32,232 nt of DNA from Paracoccus benzoatiresistens (GTDB lineage: Bacteria > Pseudomonadota > Alphaproteobacteria > Rhodobacterales > Rhodobacteraceae), in the NCBI RefSeq assembly GCF_026913015.1, contig NZ_JAPTYD010000038.1, forward strand, positions 1 to 32,232, in the 5' to 3' direction. Every line of letters begins with the position of its first letter. The stretch's first letter is position 1. Below, piece by piece: positions 20,059 through 27,756 of the stretch. A model generated the notes under the pieces. That model was not told the DNA's origin. It saw only the letters and a list, made by a program, of their open reading frames with translations, and searched no databases. The position numbers and the translations under genes were made by a program.

Positions 20059-21384
20059 TCAAAGATAGTCGCCGCGCTGCAGGCCGTATTTGGCCATCTT
20101 CTCGTTCAGCGTCCGGCGCGGCAGGCACAACTCCTCCATCACGCCGGCGATGCTGCCCTTGTGGCGGCGCATGGTGTTGTCGATCAGCATCTTCTCGAAG
20201 CTTTCGACATATTCCTTGAGCGGCTTGCCCTCGGTCGTGGTGGCCTGCTGGTTGTCCTCGCCATCCGCCATCAGAAGCGAGGCGATGCTGCCCGAACCGC
20301 GCCGGTTCTGCAGCACGGCGCGTTCGGCCACGTTGATCAGCTGGCGGATGTTGCCCGGCCAGGGCGCCTGCAGCAGCTGGGCCGCTTCCTGCGCGGAAAC
20401 CTGCGGCGGCTCGCAGCCGTATTCCTCCGAGAACTGCTCGGCCATGCGGGTGAACAGCGACAGGATATCCTCGCCCCGCGCGCGGAGCGGCGGAAGGGTG
20501 ATCTTCAGCGCCGAGAGGCGATAGAACAGGTCGGGACGCAGCGAATCCTCGGCCCGGCGTCCTTCGCCGCGGGCGTTGGAAATGGCGATGATCCGGGTTT
20601 CCGCCGGCGTGCCCTGGTCACTGATGAAGGCCAGCAACCGGGCCTGCAGGGGCTCGGAAAGCGCCTCGATGTCCTCGAGGCAGAGGGTGCCGCCGCGTGC
20701 TTCCTCGACGGCGGGAATGCCGTCTTCCAGCGGGCCGAACAGGCGGGCCGACAGCGCATCGTCGCTGTAGGCGGCGCAGGACACGGGCACGAATTTCTTG
20801 GTCGCGCGCGGGCCCACGGCATGCAGGGCATGGGCCACAAGGGTCTTGCCGGTTCCGGTCTCGCCGTCGATCAGGACATGCCCGTCGGCCTGGCCCAGAT
20901 CCAGGATATCCTCGCGCAGGCGCTCCATGACCGGGCTGGTGCCGATCAGCTTGGACATCACCTGCTGGCCTTCGGACAGGTCGCGGCGCAGGGCGCGGTT
21001 GTCCAGCGTCATCCGCCGCATCTGCGTGGCCTTCTTGGCAAGCGCCGTCATCTTGTCGGGATTGAAGGGCTTCTCCATGAAATCCATGGCGCCGATCCGC
21101 ATCGCCTCGACCGCCATGGGCACGTCGCCATGACCGGTGATCAGGATCACGGGCAGGCCCGAATCCAGCCCCATCAGGCGCTTCAGGAAGGCGATGCCGT
21201 CCATGCCGGGCATGCGGATGTCGGAGACAACGATGCCGGGCCAGTCGGCGCCGATGACTTTCAGCGCCTCCTCGGCACTGGGATAGGTTTCGGTCTCGAA
21301 CCCGGACAGGACCAGCCACTGGCTGATCGACTCCCGCATGTCCGGTTCATCGTCGACGATCGCAATCTTCAGTTTGCGGGACAT
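20059..21384 (-). CDS. DctD-like response regulator lacking the GAFTGA motif
   Basis: A 441-residue NtrC-family response regulator. Residues 1-120 are the receiver domain, with acidic pocket D11/D12, phospho-acceptor D55 in VVSDIRMPG and K105. The AAA+ domain (about 145-360) keeps Walker A GETGTGKT (174-181). The C terminus has the Fis-type helix-turn-helix (VMEELCLPRRTLNEKMAKYGL). Odd points: where DctD and NtrC carry ELFGHEKGAFTGA, this protein reads ARLFGPLEDGIPAVEEA, so the sigma-54-contacting GAFTGA loop is deleted; and Walker B reads GGTLCLEDIEA in place of LDE. It probably binds DNA under control of the adjacent kinase without sigma-54 remodelling, as reported for Rhodobacter capsulatus NtrC. 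The ATG at 21384 has AGAGGA upstream; an alternative ATG at 21408 overlaps the kinase stop codon. Confidence 0.9.
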   Translation of the reverse strand: MSRKLKIAIVDDEPDMRESISQWLVLSGFETETYPSAEEALKVIGADWPGIVVSDIRMPGMDGIAFLKRLMGLDSGLPVILITGHGDVPMAVEAMRIGAMDFMEKPFNPDKMTALAKKATQMRRMTLDNRALRRDLSEGQQVMSKLIGTSPVMERLREDILDLGQADGHVLIDGETGTGKTLVAHALHAVGPRATKKFVPVSCAAYSDDALSARLFGPLEDGIPAVEEARGGTLCLEDIEALSEPLQARLLAFISDQGTPAETRIIAISNARGEGRRAEDSLRPDLFYRLSALKITLPPLRARGEDILSLFTRMAEQFSEEYGCEPPQVSAQEAAQLLQAPWPGNIRQLINVAERAVLQNRRGSGSIASLLMADGEDNQQATTTEGKPLKEYVESFEKMLIDNTMRRHKGSIAGVMEELCLPRRTLNEKMAKYGLQRGDYL

Positions 21385-21404
21385 TGATGTCTTTTCCTCT
21401 CTCG

Positions 21405-23198
21405 TCATTCGGCGGCAAGCGTCTGCTGGACCTGCCCCGGCTTCAACAGGGGCAGTTCCACGGCAAAGACGGCGCCGCCTTGATCTTCGTTATGGGCGGT
21501 CAGGCGGCCTCCGAAATCGGCCACGATGCTTGACGATATGGCCAGGCCCAAGCCCGTCCCCTCGCCCGGTTTCTTTGTCGTCCAGAACGGCTCGAACAGT
21601 TTTTCCAGATCCGAGATGCCCGGTCCGTTGTCGCGCACCAGCACATAGGCGTTGGTGGCGGCCTCGACGATGATCTCGATCCGGGCGTCGCGCTTGTCGC
21701 GCACGGCATCGACCGCGTTGCGCAACAGGTTGATGATGACCTGTTCCAGCCGGATGCGGTCGGCCATGACCATCACGCTGCCGCGCGGCAGGTTGCGGGT
21801 CACGCGAATCGTTCGGGGCCGCAACTGCGGCTCCATCATGGTCAGGGCGCTGCTGACGGCGGCGCGCAGATCCACGGGCTCGACCGCCTCGCCCCCCTTT
21901 CGGGCATAGGATTTCAGCTGCCGGGTGATCGCGCCCATCCGCTCGATCAGGTCGTCGATGCGCTGGAAGCTGGACAGCGCCTCCTCGGCCCGGCCGCGCT
22001 GCAGCAACAGCCGCGCGCCCGCCAGATAGGTCTTCATTGCGGCCAAGGGTTGATTGAGTTCATGGCTGACGCCCGCCGACATCTCGCCCAAGGCCGCCAG
22101 CTTGGAGCTTTGCTGCACGGTCTGTTCGGCGACGCGCAGCTCTTTCTGCATGCGCTCGCGTTCGGCGATCTCCCGGGTCAGGCGCATGTTCAGCGCGCGC
22201 AGGTCAGCCGATTCGCGCATATAGGCCACCGACTGGCTGCGCGCCCGGCGCGACAGAAGATAGAAGGTCCCCGCCAGCAGGATCGCGAAGCCCATGATCT
22301 CCAGCGCCAGGACGGCGTTCACCTGTTCCCGGACCGAGGCATAGGTCGTGAAGCTGGTCATCCGCCAGCCGCGAAAGGGGATGCGCGCCTCGGCCTGCAT
22401 GACGGCGCGGCCCTGGACATAGCCGTCGATCGGCATCGCCGTCCAGTCGGCGGTGACCTGGAAGGCCCGCTGGATCGCCGAGGGGGCGTCGCGCACCGCC
22501 AGCGCCTCGGGCATGGTCAGGCCGCGCCATCGTGGTTCGGTCGCCAGGATGATGTTGCCGCCGCTGTCGGTGACGGCCACGGCGTCGGAAATGCCGGCCC
22601 AGGACCGTTCCAGCCGCGACAGGTCGGCACCCACGACGATCACGCCCAGTGTCCTGCCATCCGCGATCACGGCGCGGGAATAGGTGAACTCATGGGCGCC
22701 CCCGCCCCGGTTGGTCACGGTGAAGACCGTTTCGCTGGATCGCAGCGCCTCGACATAGAAGGGCGCCAGGACATTGTTCGTGCCGATCTGATAGCGGTCG
22801 GTGGATCCGACCGTGCGCCCCGAGGCATCCAGAAGCCGGATCGAGGCCGCGCCGATTTCCTTCTGCGCCGCGATCAGCCGGGCCGAGGTGGTCGAGAAAT
22901 CGTTGCTGTTCAGCGACCCGATCAGCGCCGGGTCGCGCGCCAGCAGCAGCGGCACCACCGCCGTGCGCTGCAGTTCCGACAGCAGGTTGCCGGTATAAAG
23001 CGCCAGCCGCAGTTCCGACCGGACGCGGGTGTTTTCGGAAAACCGCGTGGTCAGCCAGGCATTCGTCGTCCAGATCGAAACGATGGCCACCCCGAACACC
23101 AGGGCGATCGCGATTCGCAGCCACCACGGATTGCCGGGCTGCGCCAGCCGCGGTCGAAAACGCTCTGACTCGCTGGCGCTGTCCTTTTCCTCGATCAC
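21405..23198 (-). CDS. DctB-like sensor histidine kinase
   Basis: A 597-residue membrane sensor kinase. Membrane segments at about 25-48 and 294-316 bracket a periplasmic double-Cache domain resembling that of DctB, the C4-dicarboxylate sensor. A coiled-coil linker (about 320-365) leads to the HisKA domain with H379 in GVSHELNQPLAAMKTYL, then the ATPase domain with N box INLLRNAVDAV, G1 DNGPGI and FEPFWTTKKPGEGTGLGLAIS. Its stop codon overlaps an alternative start of the downstream regulator gene, so the two form an operon. The ligand is probably a dicarboxylate such as succinate or malate. No dctPQM or dctA transporter lies in the window to confirm this, so the assignment rests on similarity. 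Confidence 0.88.
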   Translation of the reverse strand: MIEEKDSASESERFRPRLAQPGNPWWLRIAIALVFGVAIVSIWTTNAWLTTRFSENTRVRSELRLALYTGNLLSELQRTAVVPLLLARDPALIGSLNSNDFSTTSARLIAAQKEIGAASIRLLDASGRTVGSTDRYQIGTNNVLAPFYVEALRSSETVFTVTNRGGGAHEFTYSRAVIADGRTLGVIVVGADLSRLERSWAGISDAVAVTDSGGNIILATEPRWRGLTMPEALAVRDAPSAIQRAFQVTADWTAMPIDGYVQGRAVMQAEARIPFRGWRMTSFTTYASVREQVNAVLALEIMGFAILLAGTFYLLSRRARSQSVAYMRESADLRALNMRLTREIAERERMQKELRVAEQTVQQSSKLAALGEMSAGVSHELNQPLAAMKTYLAGARLLLQRGRAEEALSSFQRIDDLIERMGAITRQLKSYARKGGEAVEPVDLRAAVSSALTMMEPQLRPRTIRVTRNLPRGSVMVMADRIRLEQVIINLLRNAVDAVRDKRDARIEIIVEAATNAYVLVRDNGPGISDLEKLFEPFWTTKKPGEGTGLGLAISSSIVADFGGRLTAHNEDQGGAVFAVELPLLKPGQVQQTLAAE

Positions 23199-23261
23199 CT
23201 ATGAAGCCCGGCCATGTTGCACAACTGCCGCACTCTAGGCCCAGAAGCCCCGGTTCTCAAG

Positions 23262-23930
23262 TCAGGCGTTGACAACGCCGTTCACGAGCGAGCGGAACAG
23301 CGCTGCCCCATCGGTGCCGCCAAGGGCGGGATCGGCGGCGCGTTCGGGATGAGGCATCATGCCCAGCACCCGGCGGTTCCCGGACAGGACCCCCGCGATG
23401 TCGCCGACCGAGCCGTTGATGGCGGGGGCATAGGTGAAGGCGATGCGGTCCTGGTCCTGCAACCGGGCCAGCCCCTCGGGCGCGATCTGGTAGTTCCCGT
23501 CGTGATGGGCGATCGGAATGGTGATCCGCTGGCCCTTGTCATAGCCGGCAGTGAAGTCGCTGTCCGCTGTCACGACATCCAGGACCGCAGGCTTGCACAG
23601 GAAGGTCAGCCCAGTGTTGCGCATCAGGGCGCCGGGCAGCAGGCCCAGTTCGGTCAGCACCTGGAAGCCGTTGCAGATGCCCAGGACATAGCCGCCCCGT
23701 TCCGCGTGGGCCCGAAGCGCGCCCGCGATCGGCGATTGCGCGGCAATCGCGCCGCAGCGCAGGTAGTCGCCGAATGAGAACCCGCCCGGAACGCCCACCA
23801 GATCCGTGCCCTCGGGAAGGGCGTGGTCCTTGTGCCAGACGCGCGTCACCTGCGCGCCCGCCTGTTCCAGCGCCACGGCCAGGTCGCGGTCGCAGTTCGA
23901 TCCGGGAAAGGTGATGACGGCGGCTTTCAT
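23262..23930 (-). CDS. purQ: phosphoribosylformylglycinamidine synthase, glutaminase subunit
   Basis: A 222-residue class I glutamine amidotransferase that supplies ammonia to PurL in the fourth step of purine synthesis, working with PurS. The nucleophile is C86 in GICNGFQVL. The His-Glu pair is in MMPHPERA near the C terminus. The N terminus (MKAAVITFPGSNCDRD) and GGFSFGDYLRCGAIAA are typical. The ATG at 23930 is preceded by CAGGAG; a longer frame to 23963 adds 11 residues with no family match. purS and purL are not within this window. It follows icd by 94 bp with a hairpin between, so it probably has its own promoter. Confidence 0.96.
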   Translation of the reverse strand: MKAAVITFPGSNCDRDLAVALEQAGAQVTRVWHKDHALPEGTDLVGVPGGFSFGDYLRCGAIAAQSPIAGALRAHAERGGYVLGICNGFQVLTELGLLPGALMRNTGLTFLCKPAVLDVVTADSDFTAGYDKGQRITIPIAHHDGNYQIAPEGLARLQDQDRIAFTYAPAINGSVGDIAGVLSGNRRVLGMMPHPERAADPALGGTDGAALFRSLVNGVVNA

Positions 23931-23993
23931 GGGACGACTCCTGTCAAGGGATGACGGCCACATAGCGCAGCCAGGCGCCCGTTGAAAGAGGAA

Positions 23994-24011
23994 GGCCGGG
24001 TTTCCCCGGCC
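23994..24011 (-). terminator. hairpin between icd and purQ
   Basis: GGCCGGG (23994-24000) and CCCGGCC (24005-24011) form a perfect 7-bp stem with a GAAA tetraloop on the minus strand. It lies 13 bases past the icd stop codon and is followed on that strand by TTCCTCTTT, a modest T-rich tail. It probably terminates icd transcription before purQ. Confidence 0.6.
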
Positions 24012-24024
24012 CTTCCCGCATGGC

Positions 24025-25236
24025 TCAGCTGAGAGCCTTGTTCAGGTACTCGTCGACCTTTTCCAGATAGCCCATGGTGGTCAGCCACTTCTGGTCCGGC
24101 CCCACCAGCAGCGCCAGGTCCTTGGTCATGTAGCCATCCTCGACCGCCTGCACGGTGACCTTTTCCAGCGTCTGCGCGAAGTTCAGCAGCGCCGTGTTGT
24201 CGTCCAGCTTGGCGCGGTGCTTCAGCCCGCCCGTCCAGGCAAAGATCGATGCGATCGAGTTGGTCGAGGTCTGGTTGCCCTTCTGGTGCTCGCGGTAGTG
24301 GCGCGTGACGGTGCCGTGGGCGGCCTCGGCCTCGACGGTCTTTCCATCGGGCGTCATCAGGACCGAAGTCATCAGGCCCAGCGAACCAAAGCCCTGCGCC
24401 ACGGTGTCCGACTGCACGTCGCCGTCATAGTTCTTGCAGGCCCAGACATAGCCGCCCGACCATTTCAGGCTCGAGGCCACCATGTCGTCGATCAGGCGAT
24501 GTTCATAGATGATGCCCGCCTTCTTGAACTGGTCGGCGAATTCCGCGTCGAAGACCTCCTGGAACAGATCCTTGAAGCGGCCGTCATAGGCCTTGAGGAT
24601 GGTGTTCTTGGTCGACAGATAGACCGGATAGCCGCGCTGCAAGCCATAGTTGAAGGACGCCCGGGCGAAGTCGCGGATCGATTCGTCCAGGTTGTACATG
24701 GCCATCGCCACGCCCGAGGACGGCGCCTGGAAGACCTCGTGCTCGATCGTCTCGCCATCCTCGCCGACGAACTTGATGGTCAGCTTGCCCTTGCCGGGGA
24801 AGCGGAAGTCCGTGGCCTTGTACTGGTCGCCAAAGGCGTGGCGGCCGACGATCACGGGCTTGGTCCAGTGCGGCACCAGGCGCGGGACGTTCTGGCAGAT
24901 GATCGGTTCGCGGAAGATCACGCCGCCCAGGATGTTGCGGATCGTGCCGTTGGGCGACTTCCACATCTTCTTCAGGCCGAACTCCTCGACGCGCTGTTCG
25001 TCGGGGGTGATGGTCGCGCATTTGACGCCGACGCCGTATTGCTTGATCGCGTTGGCCGCGTCGATGGTGATCTGGTCGTCGGTGCGGTCGCGTTCCTCGA
25101 TGCCCAGGTCGTAGTATTTCAGATCCACGTCCAGATAGGGCAGGATCAACTTCTGCTTGATGAAGTCCCAGATGATCCGGGTCATCTCGTCGCCGTCGAG
25201 TTCGACGACGGGGTTATCGACCTTGATCTTTGACAT
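24025..25236 (-). CDS. icd: NADP-dependent isocitrate dehydrogenase, eukaryote-like
   Basis: A 403-residue TCA-cycle enzyme that oxidises isocitrate to 2-oxoglutarate and CO2. The sequence belongs to the subfamily shared by alphaproteobacteria and eukaryotic cytosolic or mitochondrial enzymes rather than the Escherichia coli type: N terminus MSKIKVDNPVVELDGDEMTRIIW, substrate-binding KSPNGTIRNILGG, metal-binding Asp in RLIDDMVASSLKWSGGYVWACKNYDGDV, and AEAAHGTVTRHYREHQKG. Length is normal. The start is supported by AAAGGA seven bases upstream. It reads away from the Hint-domain gene across a 240-bp gap holding repeats that could be operator sites. Confidence 0.97.
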   Translation of the reverse strand: MSKIKVDNPVVELDGDEMTRIIWDFIKQKLILPYLDVDLKYYDLGIEERDRTDDQITIDAANAIKQYGVGVKCATITPDEQRVEEFGLKKMWKSPNGTIRNILGGVIFREPIICQNVPRLVPHWTKPVIVGRHAFGDQYKATDFRFPGKGKLTIKFVGEDGETIEHEVFQAPSSGVAMAMYNLDESIRDFARASFNYGLQRGYPVYLSTKNTILKAYDGRFKDLFQEVFDAEFADQFKKAGIIYEHRLIDDMVASSLKWSGGYVWACKNYDGDVQSDTVAQGFGSLGLMTSVLMTPDGKTVEAEAAHGTVTRHYREHQKGNQTSTNSIASIFAWTGGLKHRAKLDDNTALLNFAQTLEKVTVQAVEDGYMTKDLALLVGPDQKWLTTMGYLEKVDEYLNKALS

Positions 25237-25302
25237 GGGCGGTCCTTTCGGCGTTGAGGTTCGCGTGCCGCTATAGCCGGGAAAGGCTCGGAAGAAAAGA
25301 TT

Positions 25303-25321
25303 GTATGCAGCGGTATGCAGC
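25303..25321. promoter_or_regulatory. direct repeat upstream of icd, possible operator
   Basis: The 9-base word GTATGCAGC occurs twice, at 25303-25311 and 25313-25321, one helical turn apart. It lies 67-85 bases upstream of the icd start codon, a natural position for promoter control. A ten-base spacing puts both copies on the same DNA face. The regulator is unknown. Confidence 0.35.
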
Positions 25322-25370
25322 CAGGTTCCCGCGATCCCGGCATCCGCCTGCCCCTTCCACCTACCTGACT

Positions 25371-25396
25371 GTTTTCAAGTAAAATTTTAGGAAAAC
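25371..25396. promoter_or_regulatory. inverted repeat in an A+T-rich patch before the Hint gene
   Basis: GTTTTC (25371-25376) and GAAAAC (25391-25396) are inverted around 14 bases that include the palindrome AAAATTTT (25381-25388). This A+T-rich island stands out in GC-rich DNA and lies 81-106 bases before the Hint-domain start, so a promoter or operator for that gene is plausible. Boxes cannot be assigned with confidence. Confidence 0.35.
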
Positions 25397-25476
25397 CTGC
25401 CCCAAACGGCAGGTGACTTCCGGGTCGGCAAGTCTTACAGATGGGGCTGTAGTGTAACGAGTAATCGAGTGTTCCG

Positions 25477-26622
25477 ATGGCGACAGTCAATTGGCTGTGG
25501 TTTGGCAACCACGCGCAGGTCAACGCAACCAGCGGCACCCCTTCCACCCATGCCGAGGCAGACCGGATGGCGGGCTACAACGCGGTCGGGACGGCGCAGA
25601 TCAAGCCCGTGACGATCAGCGGCGACACCCGCACGATCACCGTGGACGGCCAACGGACCGAGGCTTTCGCCACCAGCTACAACGACGACAGCCGTGGCCG
25701 TGATGTCACGGACTCGCGGATGACCTATCTGTCCCCGCAGACAGGGGAAAAGGTCGGCACCACCATCACGGGCTTTATGTCGGTCCGCTATCAGTTGACC
25801 TTCCCCGACGGCAGCACCACGGAACAGGAAGGCGTGCTGATCCAGATGAAGAACGGCGACATGTTCTTCCGGCCATCCAAGGACGCATTGCCGGAATGGG
25901 ACGGCATCGACGCGCTGAGGGGGGTCAAAATCCTGTCGGCCGACCCGCTGCCCGAGAATACCTATGTCGCCGTGATCTCGTTCAAGCCGACGATCCACGA
26001 CCTGCCGATCACCTGTTTTACCAGCGGCACTCTGATCGCCACCGCCGCCGGGGATCGCCCGGTCCAGGATATCCGGGTCGGCGATCTGGTCGTGACCCGC
26101 GACAACGGATTGCAGCCCGTCCGCTGGATGGGCCGCCGCCATGTCACCGCGGCCGAGATCGCGGCGCACCCTGCCCTGGCGCCGGTCCGCATCGCCGCAG
26201 GGGCGCTTGGCCGGGGCCTGCCCGCGCAGGATCTGCTGGTTTCGCAGCAGCATCGGGTGCTGGTGCGGTCGGCCATCGCCGCGCGGATGTTCGGGGCCCA
26301 GGAACTGCTGGTCGCCGCCAAGCACCTGACCGAGATCGAGGGCATCGACATCGTCCAGGGTTCCGAGGGCGTCACCTATGTCCACATGATGTTCGCCGCG
26401 CACGAAGTCGTCCTGTCGAATGGCGCGGAAACCGAATCCCTTTACCCCGGCCCCCAAGCCCTGCTGGCGCTTGGCCGCGCCGCCGAGGAGATTTTCACGC
26501 TGTTCCCGCAACTGCGCGACACTGTCGAGGCCTTTCCCGGCGCCCGCCCCTTCGTGGCCGGAAAGCAGGCGCGGCAACTGGCGTCACGGCACGCGGCGAA
26601 CCAGAAACCCCTGGCAAGCTGA
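25477..26622 (+). CDS. Hint-domain protein
   Basis: A 381-residue protein with a hedgehog/intein (Hint) autoprocessing-type domain. Residues 1-178 form an N-terminal region of unknown fold, rich in Thr, Asp and Gly, without a signal peptide. The Hint domain starts at C180 (ITCFTSGTLIATAAGDRPVQDIRVGDLV). A second block, LLVSQQHRVLVRSAIAA with H259, matches the conserved Ser-x-x-His-Arg-Val of this family. The intein-style C-terminal His-Asn is not evident, so it is closer to the bacterial hedgehog-like type. Proteins of this design are common in Rhodobacterales, often with secretion-related N termini; their role is unsettled. The start has only a weak Shine-Dalgarno. Its stop codon abuts the convergent HD gene with no spacer. 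Confidence 0.85.
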   Translation: MATVNWLWFGNHAQVNATSGTPSTHAEADRMAGYNAVGTAQIKPVTISGDTRTITVDGQRTEAFATSYNDDSRGRDVTDSRMTYLSPQTGEKVGTTITGFMSVRYQLTFPDGSTTEQEGVLIQMKNGDMFFRPSKDALPEWDGIDALRGVKILSADPLPENTYVAVISFKPTIHDLPITCFTSGTLIATAAGDRPVQDIRVGDLVVTRDNGLQPVRWMGRRHVTAAEIAAHPALAPVRIAAGALGRGLPAQDLLVSQQHRVLVRSAIAARMFGAQELLVAAKHLTEIEGIDIVQGSEGVTYVHMMFAAHEVVLSNGAETESLYPGPQALLALGRAAEEIFTLFPQLRDTVEAFPGARPFVAGKQARQLASRHAANQKPLAS

Positions 26623-27750
26623 TCAGGCGAAGAAGGCCTGCACCTCGACGCGCAGCCATTGCCACAAGGCCGGCGCGCCCAGGGCAACCTTGCGGCCCAC
26701 GCGGGTCTCGATGTCGTCGAAGGTCACGCCATAATCGACCCAGCCCACCCCGCCCGACCGCAGGTTCTGGATCACCGGCTGGCAGCGATCGAGCGCCTTG
26801 GCGAAGACCGCATCCGGGGTGGCGGCAGCCTCGAATTCCTGCCACAGTGCCAAAAATTCCCGCGCTTGCGCGTCGGGCAGCAGGCCGAAGATGCGCCGGG
26901 CGGCGGCAGCCTCGGCCGCCTGGATCTCGGCCGAGCCATGGGCCTGGCCCGCGGCGGAATGCAGCGGCACGTCGCCTACGTCGATCTCGACCAGGTCATG
27001 GATCAGCAGCATGCGGATGACCCGGTCGGGGTTCACGCCCGGTGCCGCCAGATCGGCGAAGGCCAGGGCGTAAAGCGCCAGGTGCCAGCTGTGTTCGGCG
27101 CTGTTCTCGCGCCGCGAACCGTCGATCAGCAGGTTGGCGCGGATCACCGCCTTCAGCGCGTCCGCTTCGGCCAGGAAGCGCAGGCGGCGGGCAAGGTCGC
27201 TGTCGCGCGGGGGCGTTCCGGCCAGCATGGCGCCCGCCCAATCCATCGCCTCGGGCCATTCGGCAGCCAGCCGGGCGGCCCGCCCGCTGCCCATGTTGTC
27301 GCGAACAATGGCGACGTGATCCGCCAGGGGCTGCGGCGCCAGCAGCACCTGGAACAGCGGCTGGCTGTGATCCATGCGCTTGGCCATGACCGCGTCGGGC
27401 GTGGTGCCGGCCTCGAACTCCAGCCACAGGGCCATCAGTTCGTCGGCATGGGGCGACAGGCCGAAGATGCGGGCAGCCGCCTGCGCCTCGGCCCGGGCCA
27501 GGGCGCCTGCATCGTGGTCCAGGTGGATCGGCTGGTCGCCCGTGTCGATTTCCACCAGGTCATGGACCAGCAGCATCCGGATCGCCCGGTCGGACGCGCC
27601 GAAGACCATGGCCTGCAGGGCGACGTGCCAGCTGTGTTCGGCGCTGTTTTCGGACCGCGACAGGTCCATCAGCACATTGGCCCGGCTGACCGATTTCAGT
27701 CGGTCAGCCTCGGCCAGAAAGGCGAACTGGCGGGCGATGCGGTCCGCCAT
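26623..27750 (-). CDS. tandem HD-domain phosphohydrolase (YfbR/HDDC2-like duplication)
   Basis: A 375-residue protein built from two homologous HD domains. Copy 1 (about 9-155) has FLAEADRLKSVSRANVLMD, ENSAEHSWH with H39, the HD pair H63-D64 in LVHDLVEID, and a later Asp at about 127. Copy 2 (about 190-335) repeats these as FLAEADALKAVIRANLLID, ENSAEHSWH with H220, H251-D252 in LIHDLVEID, and Asp at about 321. All metal ligands appear intact in both. Single-domain relatives of about 190 residues act as 5'-deoxynucleotidases on deoxynucleoside monophosphates, which is the inferred activity. The gene starts 6 bp after the alpha/beta hydrolase stop codon on the same strand, so the two are probably co-transcribed. 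Confidence 0.88.
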   Translation of the reverse strand: MADRIARQFAFLAEADRLKSVSRANVLMDLSRSENSAEHSWHVALQAMVFGASDRAIRMLLVHDLVEIDTGDQPIHLDHDAGALARAEAQAAARIFGLSPHADELMALWLEFEAGTTPDAVMAKRMDHSQPLFQVLLAPQPLADHVAIVRDNMGSGRAARLAAEWPEAMDWAGAMLAGTPPRDSDLARRLRFLAEADALKAVIRANLLIDGSRRENSAEHSWHLALYALAFADLAAPGVNPDRVIRMLLIHDLVEIDVGDVPLHSAAGQAHGSAEIQAAEAAAARRIFGLLPDAQAREFLALWQEFEAAATPDAVFAKALDRCQPVIQNLRSGGVGWVDYGVTFDDIETRVGRKVALGAPALWQWLRVEVQAFFA

Positions 27751-27756
27751 CCCGCC

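Noticed and set aside
23199..23261. Sigma-54 promoter before the DctB-like kinase gene
   Set aside because: GTTG-TG-CAAC symmetry is visible, but the GG and GC elements at the required 10-base spacing are not.
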